Of a stretch of 64,000 nucleotides of DNA, positions 12,707 to 25,148 are shown in pieces (the stretch's first letter is position 1; every line of letters starts with the position of its first letter). The notes below the pieces were generated by a model, which saw only the letters and a list, made by a program, of their open reading frames with translations, did no database searches and was not told the origin of the DNA. The DNA lies in the NCBI GenBank assembly GCA_949318235.1, contig OX439130.1:36000585-36064584 (forward strand). Reading direction: 5' to 3'. The stretch is from Ecdyonurus torrentis (Eukaryota; Arthropoda; Insecta; Ephemeroptera; Heptageniidae). The position numbers were made by a program, and so were the translations under genes.

Positions 12707-13061
12707 ACTTCTGTTTGGTAAGCTATTTTTACATCAGTTTTGATTTCTAGTCACACCCTTGTATGCTTTATTTTAGCTTTATTATTATTATTTTTTTTTA
12801 TGCTTCGAACACGCAATTTTAAAGATAAAAGAACAAGGCCAAAAAATTGAGCACTTCTATCACAACGAGTTAAAGGTTAGTTCGTATATTATTTTTAAGT
12901 TCAGAGATTTAAACTTATCAAAATAAGCATTATAATTATATTATCTTCTTTCTACGGTAAATTAAATAAAAGTCTATTAAAATCTGAACAAAATTATGAT
13001 TGAAAATTAAAATTGAAATATCGTTGCAAGTGTATTATTTTACTTTGAAAATTAGCACTTC

Positions 13062-13062
<1 letters not shown>

Positions 13063-13098
<36 letters not shown>
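13063..13098. repeat. Poly(T) tract
   Basis: 36 consecutive T. It may be an old retroposon tail on the minus strand, but no body is recognisable next to it. Confidence 0.95.
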
Positions 13099-13319
13099 CT
13101 TTTCTGTCAATAAGATAAAATAGTTATTTGTGTTACATTTTGCCAAAAAAAAAATAATAAAAAAAAATTAAAAAAAACTCAATGTTATTGTAATTTTAAT
13201 AACTAAAGAAATGTACATTATTTCCTTTTTGCTTTAATTTTGATGTAGATTTATTTCTTTTCAATGACGTTGGAATTTTATTATAATATAATGAAATTTC
13301 TTGTATGTTACATTTAAAT

Positions 13320-13847
13320 TAGAGCTGTAAAAAACTCGAAATATTTTTAGCCCGGGTTGAAAAATTTTAGCCCGGGTTGACTTGAAACCCGGGTTTAGCT
13401 TGAAATCGAGCTTAAACTCGAAAAACGAGCCAAAGCTCGGAAAGCTCGACATTTGAGCCAAAGCTTAAAAACGAGCCTTCGAGCCTATGAAGAAAAAAGC
13501 TCGATTTTTATTATGAAAAATTTGTTTTTGAAGGATAAAAGTCATAAATAAAATAAAGTAATATTTTAAAATATTTTAAACAGCTTATTTTGCATGATAG
13601 AATATTAAAAAGGCCATTTTAAACAAAAATTAAAAACATTTTTTTCTTTGCTTTCTTCAAAAATTGTACTTTAGCTCGATTTATTTTCAAAAGCTCGTTT
13701 TTTTCACAAGTCATTTACGAGCTTAACTCGAAAAAGCTTGTTTTCGAGCTAAAAGCTCGAAACCCGGGTTTACCATTTTCAAAAAAACGAGCCCCCGAAG
13801 ATTTTGGCCCGGGCGGGTGCTCGAACCGGTTTCAATTTACAGCTCTA
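13320..13847. mobile_element. hAT-like non-autonomous element with 8-bp duplication
   Basis: Ends are inverted repeats TAGAGCTGTAAA and TTTACAGCTCTA. They are flanked by perfect 8-bp direct repeats ATTTAAAT at 13312-13319 and 13848-13855, the target duplication length of the hAT superfamily. Inside, the subterminal regions are packed with copies of CCCGGGTT and of GAGCT/GCTCGA-type motifs in both orientations, while the middle is AT-rich. No transposase frame is present. The 66-codon minus-strand frame at its left edge simply reads these repeats. Confidence 0.85.
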
Positions 13848-13855
13848 ATTTAAAT

Positions 13856-14671
13856 ACATAGATACAGCTGGTACAAAATGTTATTGCGTTGTGCTTAAAA
13901 ATAGCAAAAAAGCTTTGCTGAAGGGTGTTAAAAATTCACTCGAAAATGCTTTTAAATATACGTATTTAGCACTTTAATGTTTTAATCAATTAATATTGTT
14001 GATAGACATATGTAGGTTCTGTCTGTAGGTTAGGCGTGAAAGTAAATTAAAAGTGAAGGGTAAAATTTAATTAGAGTGCCAAGTTTTAGGGTCAGCTCCT
14101 CGGTCATTATACTCAAGTGCTATAGAGCACGAGTGAGTCAGAGTTTTAGTTAATGAAGTCCATTCAAAATTTAACATTTGTTTATACCAAGCAAGCGTAA
14201 CTTAATATTTTTCACTAGATTTTTACAATGTAATTGTGGAACAATTACTGTGACTTCTACTTTGAAATTTTCAAAATATTTTATAGGAAAATCAGTAAAA
14301 ATTATTTCCCTAAGATATTTCAAGAACTATTTGAGACTTAAGACTTTTATCTCATATAGCTGTGTCATTTATATAAATTATTTGTAAATAATTCATTCAT
14401 CAATTTGGCATGAATGAATGTTTACTTCATGATTTTATTTTTTACATTCCATATAATATTAAGAACACTTTTATATAATGTTGGCATTGACATTAGTAGA
14501 TGAAGTCTTTTAATTAGTATAATTGTAATAGTTATATAAGATTTTAAAAAAATAGCAATTTATTTTTGTATGCAATATTTAGTTATCTCTAAAAAGAAGC
14601 TAGAATGGAGGTTATTGGAGAGCACGCGGGAAAAAACTTAGGGTTTCTTAATTTCCTACGCTTTAGCATCC

Positions 14672-14707
<36 letters not shown>

Positions 14708-15945
14708 TTAAGAAAATTTCTACATTGAGGCTGAAAATAATTAAATTAGGAACTCATACTTTTATGTATTTTAAGTTAATAGAAAATTATAAGAATTTTC
14801 TATTACTGGTAACCTTTATTAAAAATTTAATACTACGAATAATAATTATCTTCATACATTTTACGTGATGAATTTTTGTACAAAACAGCAACTGTCAGTA
14901 GTTGTCCAATAAATAACAATGATTATGGACAATTTGATTAAATATATTTCACCAAATATCTTATGAGAATATTTTAGTGTATATTGCCATGCATAATAAA
15001 GCTGAAACAAACTTCCATTAGTACTGTTGAATATGAATTAGATAGATACAGATTTATTTTTAGTATCAGGATACACTGCTGTTTGATGACAATTATTTCA
15101 AATGTTACATGAATATTTCATGTACCACGTTTGTCACGCTATTGCTAGCTTAGTTTCAATTTCAAGACGTCTTTTGAATAACTGAATATATTTTAATGTA
15201 CAGTTCTCTTACTAAAAACTTTAAGGGAAGAAAAATTAAAGCGAAATAAACATTTGGCTGTTAAATATTATTGAACTTTCTTTATCTCTACCTCGCTTTC
15301 TTTCCCTCTCTATTTTCCTCTATTTTAAAAAGAATATAAGTAAGGGGGGGGGGGGGTTAAGAAAACTTAATCTTTAACATTCAGATTTGTAAACAAAATA
15401 TTTATAAAATAAATTTATGCATAAAAAAATAAATAAAAATGTTAACACAGAGAAATCTTGATAAATTTTATACCAAATTTAACTTTGCTGTCTTTTTTTT
15501 TTTTTTTTTTTATCATAACCTACATTATAGTTTGTTAAAAAAAATGGGATAAATAAAGAATAACAGAAACAAACGCACTGCAGAGATTTCATTTCAGAGC
15601 TTCAAAAAAAGTGACTAAAAGTTATTCTATATTATTTATAACTGCATACTGAAAAACAAAGTTTTTATTTTTTGTAATAGTTACTAAATAAATAAGGTTG
15701 ACAGCGAAAAAGTATAAACGTAGTAGAAATGGAAGTGACCAAATTCTGATTGTGAGTTAATTGAGATGTTTCTTATTTAAAATATGCTTCACTACTTTTC
15801 TGCATCGATTATATTAAATACTGATTTAGCATTTTAAAGATAATTTTTTTTTTTAATTTTTTTTTTATTATATAATTATATCACTCATATACAGAAATCC
15901 AACCAAGGCCTAGGCCTTATCGGTCGGAATTATTATTATTAACAT

Positions 15946-15983
<38 letters not shown>

Positions 15984-16807
15984 TTTTAATACACAAACAA
16001 ATTTTATTTAATAGACAAACTAAACAAAAAAATATATATATTCTTATTTATATTTAGAACAAAAACATAAAATTATTATTATTATTTTATGGTATATAAT
16101 GCATATATTTTCAGCTACCATCACCAAATTAAAGATAAGAACAAAATGATTAACTTATCAATTTAAACAAGATAAAAAATGCTCTTTTAACTCCATTTTT
16201 ATACTTTAGTATACTTTAGTAGAAATCAACTTTTTTTTATCTGTCCAATGAAAAGTTACATGCACTTAAAGAAAGCAGTCAGTGTCAAAATAAGTTATTT
16301 TTTTAACAAGGTAAAGACGTCTTTAGACATGCAAGAATCAAATTAATCAATACAAGTCATGAAAACATTGCTTTTTCATTATAGATTCCAGTTTTTTAAT
16401 ATTATATTTAATATTAAGTATTATAATAAGTTAAATGGTGGCTATAAAAATATTATAGTAATATATTTTTATTTATATATGGCCAATAACTGTAACCTTG
16501 GTCTTATAACAATATTTTCCTTCCTAAGAAAATCAGCGAGTCAATGGATTTTTACAACTACTCATATCAAAGTTCTAAATAATTTTGTGTTAGTTATAAG
16601 CTATTTCATTGTTATTATTAGAATGATGGTAGATTTATTTTGTTTTACTGTCATCTAACAGGCACTTTTACTTGCCCAATGCATTTATAAATTTCACAAT
16701 TATTTCTAGGAAAACTTTCATCTTAAAAAAAAAAAAAAAATCCACTTTCTTCAATTAAATAATATTCAATGTCAATAATTCAATACACTATATATATAAT
16801 ATATATA

Positions 16808-16844
<37 letters not shown>

Positions 16845-17359
16845 TACTGTCTCTAAAATTTCAGTTTGGAGTAAAGAAGTTTTCTATGATATCCTCCTTC
16901 ATCTTTTTTATTTTTATTCTATTTCATTTTACTCCACGATACAAAAATTAAGTAACTCATACAAATTTAAAACCCACTCTCTATATTTTACTATTTTTTA
17001 TTTAAAAATGATAATAAGTTCAAAGAAAATTTGTCTTTTCTTTCAATGTGTTCTTCGATCATATTTTTCTGGAAAGTTACCAATCATTTAAGCGGATGTA
17101 CACCTTGCAGGCAATTTTCAATTTCCTTCTCTTTCTCCTTCATTCACTTCGCCGTCGTATTATTTTTTTCTTCTTCTTTACGACACGATAGACGTTACTT
17201 TGTTTCTCTTATATTATTATTGTATCGATCATAAAATAACTTTTCTACAATATTTTTAATACAGAAAAATTTGCGTGTTGAACGTTGAATTTTCCCATAC
17301 TTTTCAAAATATAAAATATTTTATTATTATTATTTTTCAAATTGATTTTATTTTACATA
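13856..17359. other. AT-rich DNA, homopolymers and an AT microsatellite
   Basis: No gene seen. Contains a T-run (about 14673-14706), a run of 13 G (15344-15356), T-runs near 15494 and 15950-15980, and an (AT)n/ATATATAAT tract (about 16789-16845). A small palindrome AAGGCCTAGGCCTT lies at 15904-15918, within a segment that resembles 56310-56340. Confidence 0.6.
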
Positions 17360-17551
17360 ATATTATTGGGAACACGGAATTGATTCGAAACGGAATTGAT
17401 TCGACATGGAATTGATTCGACAAAATAAAAGTGGTGGGGATGGGGTAGTAGAGATGACGACTGTGGTGGGGGGCATCCATTTTTGAGTATTATCTGGCAA
17501 CCCTGCTTACTAAATATAAAATTAAAAGTACTCACCTTTGATTTGAAAGGT

Positions 17552-18200
17552 GGAAATGATTCGACAGAGATTTGATTCGAAAAGGAATTGAATCGACACA
17601 AATTGAATATTTATTTTCAGAGTGGAATTGATTCGACATGGATTTGATTCGAAAAGGAACTGAATCGACAAAAAATTAAACAACATATTTAAAGTGGAAT
17701 TGATTCGACATGGATTTGATTCGAAAAGGAATTGAATCGACAAAAATTTAAACAACATATTTAAAGTGGAATTGATTCGACAGGGATTTGATTCGAAAAG
17801 GAACTGAATCGACAATATTTTATAAATATATTTAACTAAGGAATTGATTCGACATGGATTTGATTCGAAAAGGAACTAAATCGACAAAAAATTAAACAAC
17901 ATAATCAAAGTGGAATTAATTCGACATGGATTTGATTCGAAAAGGAACTGAATCGACAATATTTTATAAATATTTTTTAAGTGGAATTGATTCGACATGG
18001 ATTTGATTCGAAAAGGAATTGAATCGAAAAAAAATTAAACAACATATTTAAAGTGGAATTGATTCGACAGGGATTTGATCCGAAAAGGAACTGAATCGAC
18101 AATATTTTATAAATATATTTAACTAAGGAATTGATTCGACATGGATTTGATTCGAAATGGAATTGAATAGACCAAATTTTATAAATATTGTCAAAGTGGA
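17552..18200. repeat. Tandem array of ~72-bp GATTCGA repeats, left arm
   Basis: About nine units begin near 17552, 17622, 17694, 17767, 17840, 17911, 17983, 18054 and 18127. Each unit has three related sub-motifs: GGAATTGATTCGACA, TGGATTTGATTCGAAAA and GGAACTGAATCGACA. An AT spacer follows, of two alternating kinds (AATTAAACAACATATTTAAA type and TTTTATAAATATATTTAA type). Because 72 is divisible by three the array is open in some frames and gives a false 97-codon repetitive peptide. Confidence 0.9.
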
Positions 18201-18781
18201 AATGATTAGAAATAAAGAATATATAAAAGCGCCAACTATTTGAATGGTGAATTATTGGATTTTTTTTTTTTTTTTACATCATCGTGCATTGAATATTGCA
18301 CGCGAACTGTAAATCATTTTTACTTTAGAGTTAGAGTCAACCTGTAATTGACGATAAGCGATAAGCTGATGTTGTTCCTAATACGTCTGCAATGGATGTA
18401 CATTAATTATAATCATTTCACTTTTGTATGCGTTTTATTAATAACTTAACAAAGTAGCAGCTAACGTGTAATGGCAGTTTATAAGGTGACCGTATAAAAA
18501 GATTTTAGAATTATATAATATTATAAAGATCTGAAAAGTAGCTTTATAGTGGTTATTGAGCTGTAAATATATGAAATAATTTTATGTTACATAAGGATCT
18601 ATGCATTTATGTCTTCATGTTAAAGTCGACGTTATAACATGGACCGCATTGGAAAACGGCTCAATTTGCTAGTTCCAAAATATTAAACCATATTTTTGAG
18701 AGCATTGATGTGGTTAATAAGTTGAGTTAGTATCATAAATATGTGAGAAAAATATCAATATCACAAATTAATCGTTTTACC

Positions 18782-18812
<31 letters not shown>

Positions 18813-19735
18813 GTTTGCCCCGTGCTAAGCATTGTTATATATTACCCCAGTATGGCCTCCAAGCATTAAATTTGAAGTCATGCGCTTACAACCTATATAG
18901 TTTAAAAATTGACGAGATGAATGTAGAATAGTATAACTCATTGATGTGTTACTCGCAACTACAGCAATATCTAATAAAATAAATAGAATATAAAAATACA
19001 CGATGTTTATTGCACAACTTGTAGTCTCGAGCTCGATTAACGTATTTTCGATATAAGGATATAACGATACTATAACGATATTACGTTATCGATGCGTTAT
19101 AGACTAACAGTTTTAAAAAAATTATCGTTATAGAATAACAAGTTTTGACGATATTATCGCCGCATCCATAACGATACTTAAGGCCCAAAGACTAATAAAA
19201 AATACACACAAAAATAAGAAAAAAATGCAAAACAAATACGAAAAAATACAACCATTTCTTTAAATTAATCTGAGTGAAGAGAGCAATCAGTGTAGGTATA
19301 GTAAAATCATAAAGAAAGATTTGATATATTTTTTTAATTTAATAAAAACATTGCACTATAATTCATTACGGGGAAAAAAAAAATTTCGAGGCGGGAAGAC
19401 GAGAGAACGAGCAAAATTTATATGAAACAATTAGAGTGCTCTAGAAAAATTTGATAATTTTCATTAATTAATTTAACCCTAACTTTTAGTTACACAAAAA
19501 TTTAATTTAAAAAAAATAATAATAATAATAAAAAATACATTAATTAATCATGTAAATCTAAAGATAAAATAGAATTTTCCTTAACAATTAACCTCACAAG
19601 TCAGACGTGTAGGATTTTATTTATTTATTAATATTATTATTATTTTTTTTTGACTCGATCACTTTTTTTAAAAACCTCAAAATAATTTTGTATTACCTTT
19701 ATTCAGTTTATTCAATATTATTCAATAGCATGTGC

Positions 19736-19898
19736 ATGTGTACTAATTTTCAAATCAATTTGTCCATCGGATTATGTTGGCAAAAAAAAAAAAAATTAAA
19801 AAAAAATTAAAAAGAGCTTATAGGATATCATATATTACCCATTCTATTTTTTTTTACACATTGCCGATGGACAAACCGATTTGAAATTTGGTACACAT
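19736..19898. repeat. Inverted repeat inside the foldback centre
   Basis: Arms of 35 bases (19736-19770 and 19864-19898) match with about four mismatches and contain TTTGTCCATCGG. They enclose about 93 bases of A- and T-rich sequence. This is probably a small decayed MITE or part of the internal structure of the larger element; no target duplication was identified. Confidence 0.6.
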
Positions 19899-20093
19899 AA
19901 TAAATATTGAAATACAAATATATCATGAAAATAATAATAAAGAAATATATAATATATCGAAATAAAACAAAATTTCTAAGGTAAATCCTTAATTAACTAG
20001 CAATAATTAGTGAATAATTAAAAAAGCTTATTCAGTGTTTATTTGTTTTACTTTTAGGGCCCTGATTCAAAAAGTAAAACAAACTTCTTACTT

Positions 20094-20161
20094 TAACTAG
20101 AATTATAACGAAGAAGATCAAACAAAATAACTAGAATTATAACGAAGAAGATCAAACAAAA
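20094..20161. repeat. 34-bp tandem duplication
   Basis: Two exact adjacent copies of a 34-base unit that starts TAACTAGAATTATAACGAAG. It lies in the centre of the foldback element. Confidence 0.93.
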
Positions 20162-20914
20162 TTTCTAGGTGGAACTTTATTGCATATTCTAAAAGAGGAC
20201 AATTAATGTATTAAGTCGGTAGATATATAAATTTCAAAATTTTGAGTTCATTGATATTTTATAATTAAATTCTGAAAGTCTTGGAATGACGTCATGGTAG
20301 GTAACTTTTCTTATGCCCACATGTATAGGTTTTAGGACAATATCATCGTTTAGAATATAAAATTTCCCCCCGAAAATTTTTTTAGTTGTATCTAATATTG
20401 GCGCAAATGGCCATATTATGGCATATTGGCATTCTATATGTATGGAATTTTTTCATTGGTAATAATAGAAAATGAAAATCAATGCAATTGCATAAGTTAT
20501 ACTGATAATTTAGTGTGTGGTTTATATTACTTATATATTAATGTGCAACTTATTTATTAAGCCAAAAATCGGGAAATAAGCTGTGAATTTGGTCAGTTGG
20601 CAATGTTGGCATCTGCAACTTTGTTAAGTTATTAATGAAACGCATACAAAAGTGAAATGATTATAATTAATGTACATCCCTTGTAGACGTATTAGGAACA
20701 ACATCAGCTTATCGCTTATCGTCAATTACAGGTTGACTCTAACTCTAAAGTAAAAATGATTTACAGCTCGCGTGCAATATTCAATGCACGATGATGTTAA
20801 AAAAAAAAAAAAAAAAAAAAAAATCCAATAATTCACCATTCAAATAGTTGGCGCTTTTATATATTCTTTATTTCTAATCATTTCCACATTGACAATATTT
20901 ATAAAATTTGGTCT

Positions 20915-21535
20915 ATTCAATTCCTTTTCGAATCAAATCCATGTCGAATCAATTCCTTAGTTAAATATATTTATAAAATATTGTCGATTCAGTTCCTTTT
21001 CGAATCAAATCCCTGTCGAATCAATTCCACTTTAAATATGTTGTTTAATTTTTTGTCGATTCAATTCCTTTTCGAATCAAATCCATGTCGAATCAATTCC
21101 ACTTAAAAAAATATTTATAAAATATTGTCGATTCAGTTCCTTTTCGAATCAAATCCATGTCGAATCAATTCCACTTTAAATATGTTGTTTAATTTTTTGT
21201 CGATTCAGTTCATTTTCGAATCAAATCCATGTCGAATCAATTCCTTAGTTACATATATTTATAAAATATTGTTGATTCAGTTCCTTTTCGAATCAAATCC
21301 CTGTCGAATCAATTCCACTTTAAATATGTTGTTTAATTTTTTGTCGATTCAATTCCTTTTCGAATCAAATCCATGTCGAATCAATTCCACTTAAAAAATA
21401 TTTATAAAATATTGTCGATTCAGTTCCTTTTCGAATCATATCCCTGTCGAATCAATTCCACTCTGAAAATAAATATTCAATTTGTGTCGATTCAATTCCT
21501 TTTCGAATCAAATCTCTGTCGAATCATTTCCACCT
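20915..21535. repeat. Tandem array of ~72-bp GATTCGA repeats, right arm
   Basis: Inverted counterpart of the left-arm array, with the same three sub-motifs and the same two spacer types in mirrored order as far as can be followed. Scattered differences (for example CCATGTCG versus CCCTGTCG) show the two arrays are not identical. The repetitive 89-codon frame here is an artefact of the repeat length. Confidence 0.9.
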
Positions 21536-21739
21536 TTCAAATCAAAGGTGAGTACTTTTAATTTTATATTTAGTTAGCAGGGTTGCCAGATAATACTCAA
21601 AAATGGATGCCCCCCACCACAGTCGTCACCTCTACTACACCATCCCCACCACCTTTATTTTGTCGAATCAATTCCGTGTCGAATCAATTCCGTGTCGAAT
21701 CAATTCCGTTTCGAATCAAGTACTGTTTCCCATATTATT

Positions 21740-23797
21740 ATTATTATTTAAAACGCTATCTATATTTTAACTTCTGTTTGTTGTTGTAAGATGAAAGTAA
21801 AATTCTTTTTAGTCTCATCTTTGTCTCTTTGTTTATAAAATTTAAGTTAAATTTTTGAGGTTTAGTCCAATTTTATTTGAGAGATAGTAAAAAGGATGAA
21901 AGCATACCCGTAACAAATATTTAAAGAAATGCTTATTGGACCAAAACTATTTTAATTTTAAATGTAACTATCAAATAACTTCTAATTCAACTTAAAATGT
22001 GAGTAAAGATTAAAAAAAAAAAAAAAATTAAATAGCTGTTCATAGAAAATGCTATTTTATAACATTTAAGGAGTCGTATCATACAAAACAATTCTTTGAT
22101 ATATTTTATACAAGTTTAGGGTATGTGTTGCTCCTTTGACTTACTCAATGTCACTTTTTAAAACTTTCACATCTTTCATGCTAAACAGTTCTTTGACGTA
22201 TCTATTTTTTTTTTATGTCACATTTTACTTTTCAAACAATAACTTAAGTTTTGCATGAAATTATTGTTAAAACACTGCAGGGTATGAACAATTATTATAA
22301 CATTATTGATTATTTACTTGTTTATAAAATTGCATAGTAGAAACTTTTTTTTTTTTCATAATATACAAAATACGTAAAGTTTTTTATTATTTTTTATTAC
22401 ATCTGTAAAATATATAACCTCAAGCATTCTTTATAATTATAATTTTATGTAACTATGAACAAAAAAACATTCATGACTCATGATTATATGTTCAGGTAGA
22501 TTAAAGTAATGTTTTACCTTGCATAATAAAAATAAAATACAATCATAACAAAAGGTAGATTGCTCGGTTTGTATGTTGCCAACGGTGTATCTACTTTGTT
22601 AAGGTATTATGATAGTTTATTAATTTTTATTGTATTTTCTTTGTTGAGCAAAATCTAAGCATCTGCAGAAATAAATATATTTTTTCATTTTAGTGGAGTA
22701 TGTTGCTCAAAAACATTATTAAAGAACGGGTTGCTGAATTTTGGTTAAAACCAATGTGCAATTTTAACAATATAAAGAAAACAACGACAATAGAAATAAA
22801 GGGGATGTTTATACATCATATAAATAGAAATTTTTAAATAATTTCAAGAATCTCGTTAGTGATGTCATCAGTAAGAAGAAGAAAAAAAATCTAGTAACTG
22901 AATGAATTCAAATTCAACGTGTAATGTCTATAAAATATTGAAATAAAAAATATGAATATTTCATATCTTACCATATAATAAAAATATAGATCTAAAGTAA
23001 GAACTTTTATCTCTAAAATAAAAGAATAAAGTGTTGTAAATTTGAAAGTAAAATAGTCCAATGAACATAAAATTTTGACGATAGCAGGTTCAGTTGAAAA
23101 ATGTTATTTATTCAATTGATGGTTCTTTTCTATAATGTTTTTACATTTACATAAGTATCATGTATGAAGATAATCTTTTTTTTTTTTTTTTTAATTTTTT
23201 TTTTTTACTAAATATTTATGACTTTTATTATAATAGAACTTTGCACATTAGTTAAGTTATAATGTGCTAAAATATGACGTGAATCAATATTTAGGGTAGT
23301 TTATTCATTATCATTTCTACGATATCTTGCATTATTTACTAATTTGCGGTTAGCACTAAAAGGTTTTGAGGGAAATTTAATGTGTGTTTTAGATATGAAA
23401 TTTACTGAACTGTTTCAAAACTGAGAACAAGAAAAAAAGAAATTGGAGGGGGGGGGGGGGGGGGGCTTAAAAATATACATCTCTATTTTTTAGTACAAAA
23501 ACACAAAATGCTAATGCTAATGTGTTAAAACTTGATTCTATATTAATTACTTTCAATAAAAATGTGTAGCTCAAAACCATGCATTCATGAAAAAAAAATG
23601 TTGAGTTTAAAAATTGTATATTAATAACAACTAAAAATTTACAATATATCTAAACACACACACACACACACACACGAAAGACAAGATGAGTTTTTAAAAC
23701 AAATATAGCAGAGATTTTTGCATTTTTTTCACTGTATAAATTTTTCATACGGTCTAAATTTCCCAATTATTCATGTAGTAAATATCGTAGTCAGAGC

Positions 23798-23830
<33 letters not shown>

Positions 23831-24808
23831 AAAGCCTAGGTTTTTAGTTTGTGTCAATATTTTACTTTGTTATTCATTTCATAAAAAAAATGCGTATGTA
23901 GATTTAAACTTTAAAGTATGCCAAAAATTTGTTGAACCAAAGTATACATAGACGAGTTTTTATTACGTAAAATATTTGTATATTGAGTAAATTTGTTCAT
24001 TGTAACATTTTTTTTTTTATTATTACTATTTTTTTTTGTGCATGAATAAATGTATTACTTTAATTGCAAGTATGAGATAAATCTAAATTACCTAATTACA
24101 ATTTACAATTTAATTAAACCTAATTAAAACACTGGACAAATGTCCATATTATCAAGCAGCAAGTTTTTGTGATTTTTTACTTATAATTTGGAAATATATA
24201 TAAACACAAATTTAGTGTTTGAGATTAGTATTTGAACGTTGTAATAATAATAAATAAGTGAATATTTCATTGTAAATAAACTTTTATCTGAAAATTATAT
24301 TAGTATCTTATCTTATTATAAATAAAAATATATTATTTTTATATTATTATTGATAGCAAAATTGATACACAAATTGTTATAATTGTATAAAGAAACTTAT
24401 GAACAATTTTTTTAATACACCACATAAATTCTAAGCATATGTAAATCATGTTTACATGTACTAAATTTTAGTAATAATATAATATTGACAAGATAAATTT
24501 AGATAAATACTATCAGAGTATAAATACATCCTGTGGAAACACGCGTTGAAAGTGTGAAATGTTACTGTACACTATCAATATAAAGTAACGCATTTTATAA
24601 AGTTATTATTATTACTATTATTTTGTAAACAAAATTGGTAATTGGTAACAAGTTATCTATATGCATCTAAATGATTATCTTTTATCTTTTTTTAATTCTT
24701 TTTTTGGGGGGGGGGGGGGCAATGTGATAAATTTTTTTAAACTTATTTCTAAATTACATTAAATATCGTGCAAAAAAAAAATGTAATTATTTATTCTTGT
24801 AGTTTTCT
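21740..24808. other. AT-rich DNA, no gene seen
   Basis: No exon recognised. Holds an 18-base G run (23448-23465), a short CA tract near 23653-23674, T-runs (about 23178-23192 and 23800-23829) and a 14-base G run (24706-24719). Confidence 0.6.
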
Positions 24809-25148
24809 TTAAGGGTTACCTTCAGTTCGCTTGTATCTCAAAATCTAAAATGGAAAGTTCCTAATTTTTTGATGCCATCTTAAAGTTAATGGTAACAGCT
24901 ACCCTTGATAAAAATTTCAGCACCCGTGACCGTCAGATAAGAGAGAAATTAATTATTGAAATGAACATAGGCTCTTATGGGACTAAAACTTCAAAAAATC
25001 TTAATTCAAAATCTAGCATGGTGACTCCCCAAAATTTTTACATTTTTTTTAGTTATCTTACCCTAATCTATTACTGTGTTAAATTTCAGCTTTTTTCTCC
25101 TTTACAATTTTTTAGTCAAATCCCGCAATAGCTGATTTCCAACCTTAA
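24809..25148 (+). mobile_element. TTAA-flanked repeat, copy A
   Basis: A 340-bp element bounded by TTAA at both ends (24809-24812 and 25145-25148). It shares a well-conserved interior with copies near 25985, 29755, 30120, 47970 and 59071, including TGGTAACAGCTACCC, CATCAGATAAGAGAG-like, CTTATGGGACTAAAACTTC and TTAGTCAAATCCCGCA blocks. The end repeats are short and diverged. No coding capacity; the 80-codon frame is chance. TTAA targets are typical of piggyBac-type elements, but the ends do not prove it. Confidence 0.7.

Larger units (their letters stand above)
17368..21731. mobile_element. 4.4-kb foldback element with arrayed arms
   Basis: Two arms of about 1.1 kb (17368-18461 and 20613-21731) are inverted copies of one another around a 2.15-kb centre. 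The outermost bases are GGGAA on the left and TTCCC on the right. They are flanked by the direct repeat ATATTATT at 17360-17367 and 21732-21739, although the flank is ATT-rich so chance is possible. From outside in, each arm has three short GGAATTGATTCGA units, a G/C-rich segment (GGCATCCATTTTTGAGTATT), an array of ~72-bp repeats, a T/A homopolymer, and a unique stretch with GATAAGCGATAAGCTGATG. The centre holds no transposase frame. The architecture resembles foldback (FB-type) transposons, but no family is recognised. Confidence 0.85.

Noticed and set aside
17522..17815. Repetitive 97-codon minus-strand frame (and the similar 89-codon frame at 21125-21394)
   Set aside because: The repeat unit is about 72 bp, divisible by three, so some frames stay open. 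The peptide repeats with the DNA and has no independent support.
17552..18200. CRISPR-like array of regular repeats
   Set aside because: Spacers are two recurring AT-rich types, not unique, and the array is mirrored in the opposite arm of a foldback element in eukaryotic DNA.
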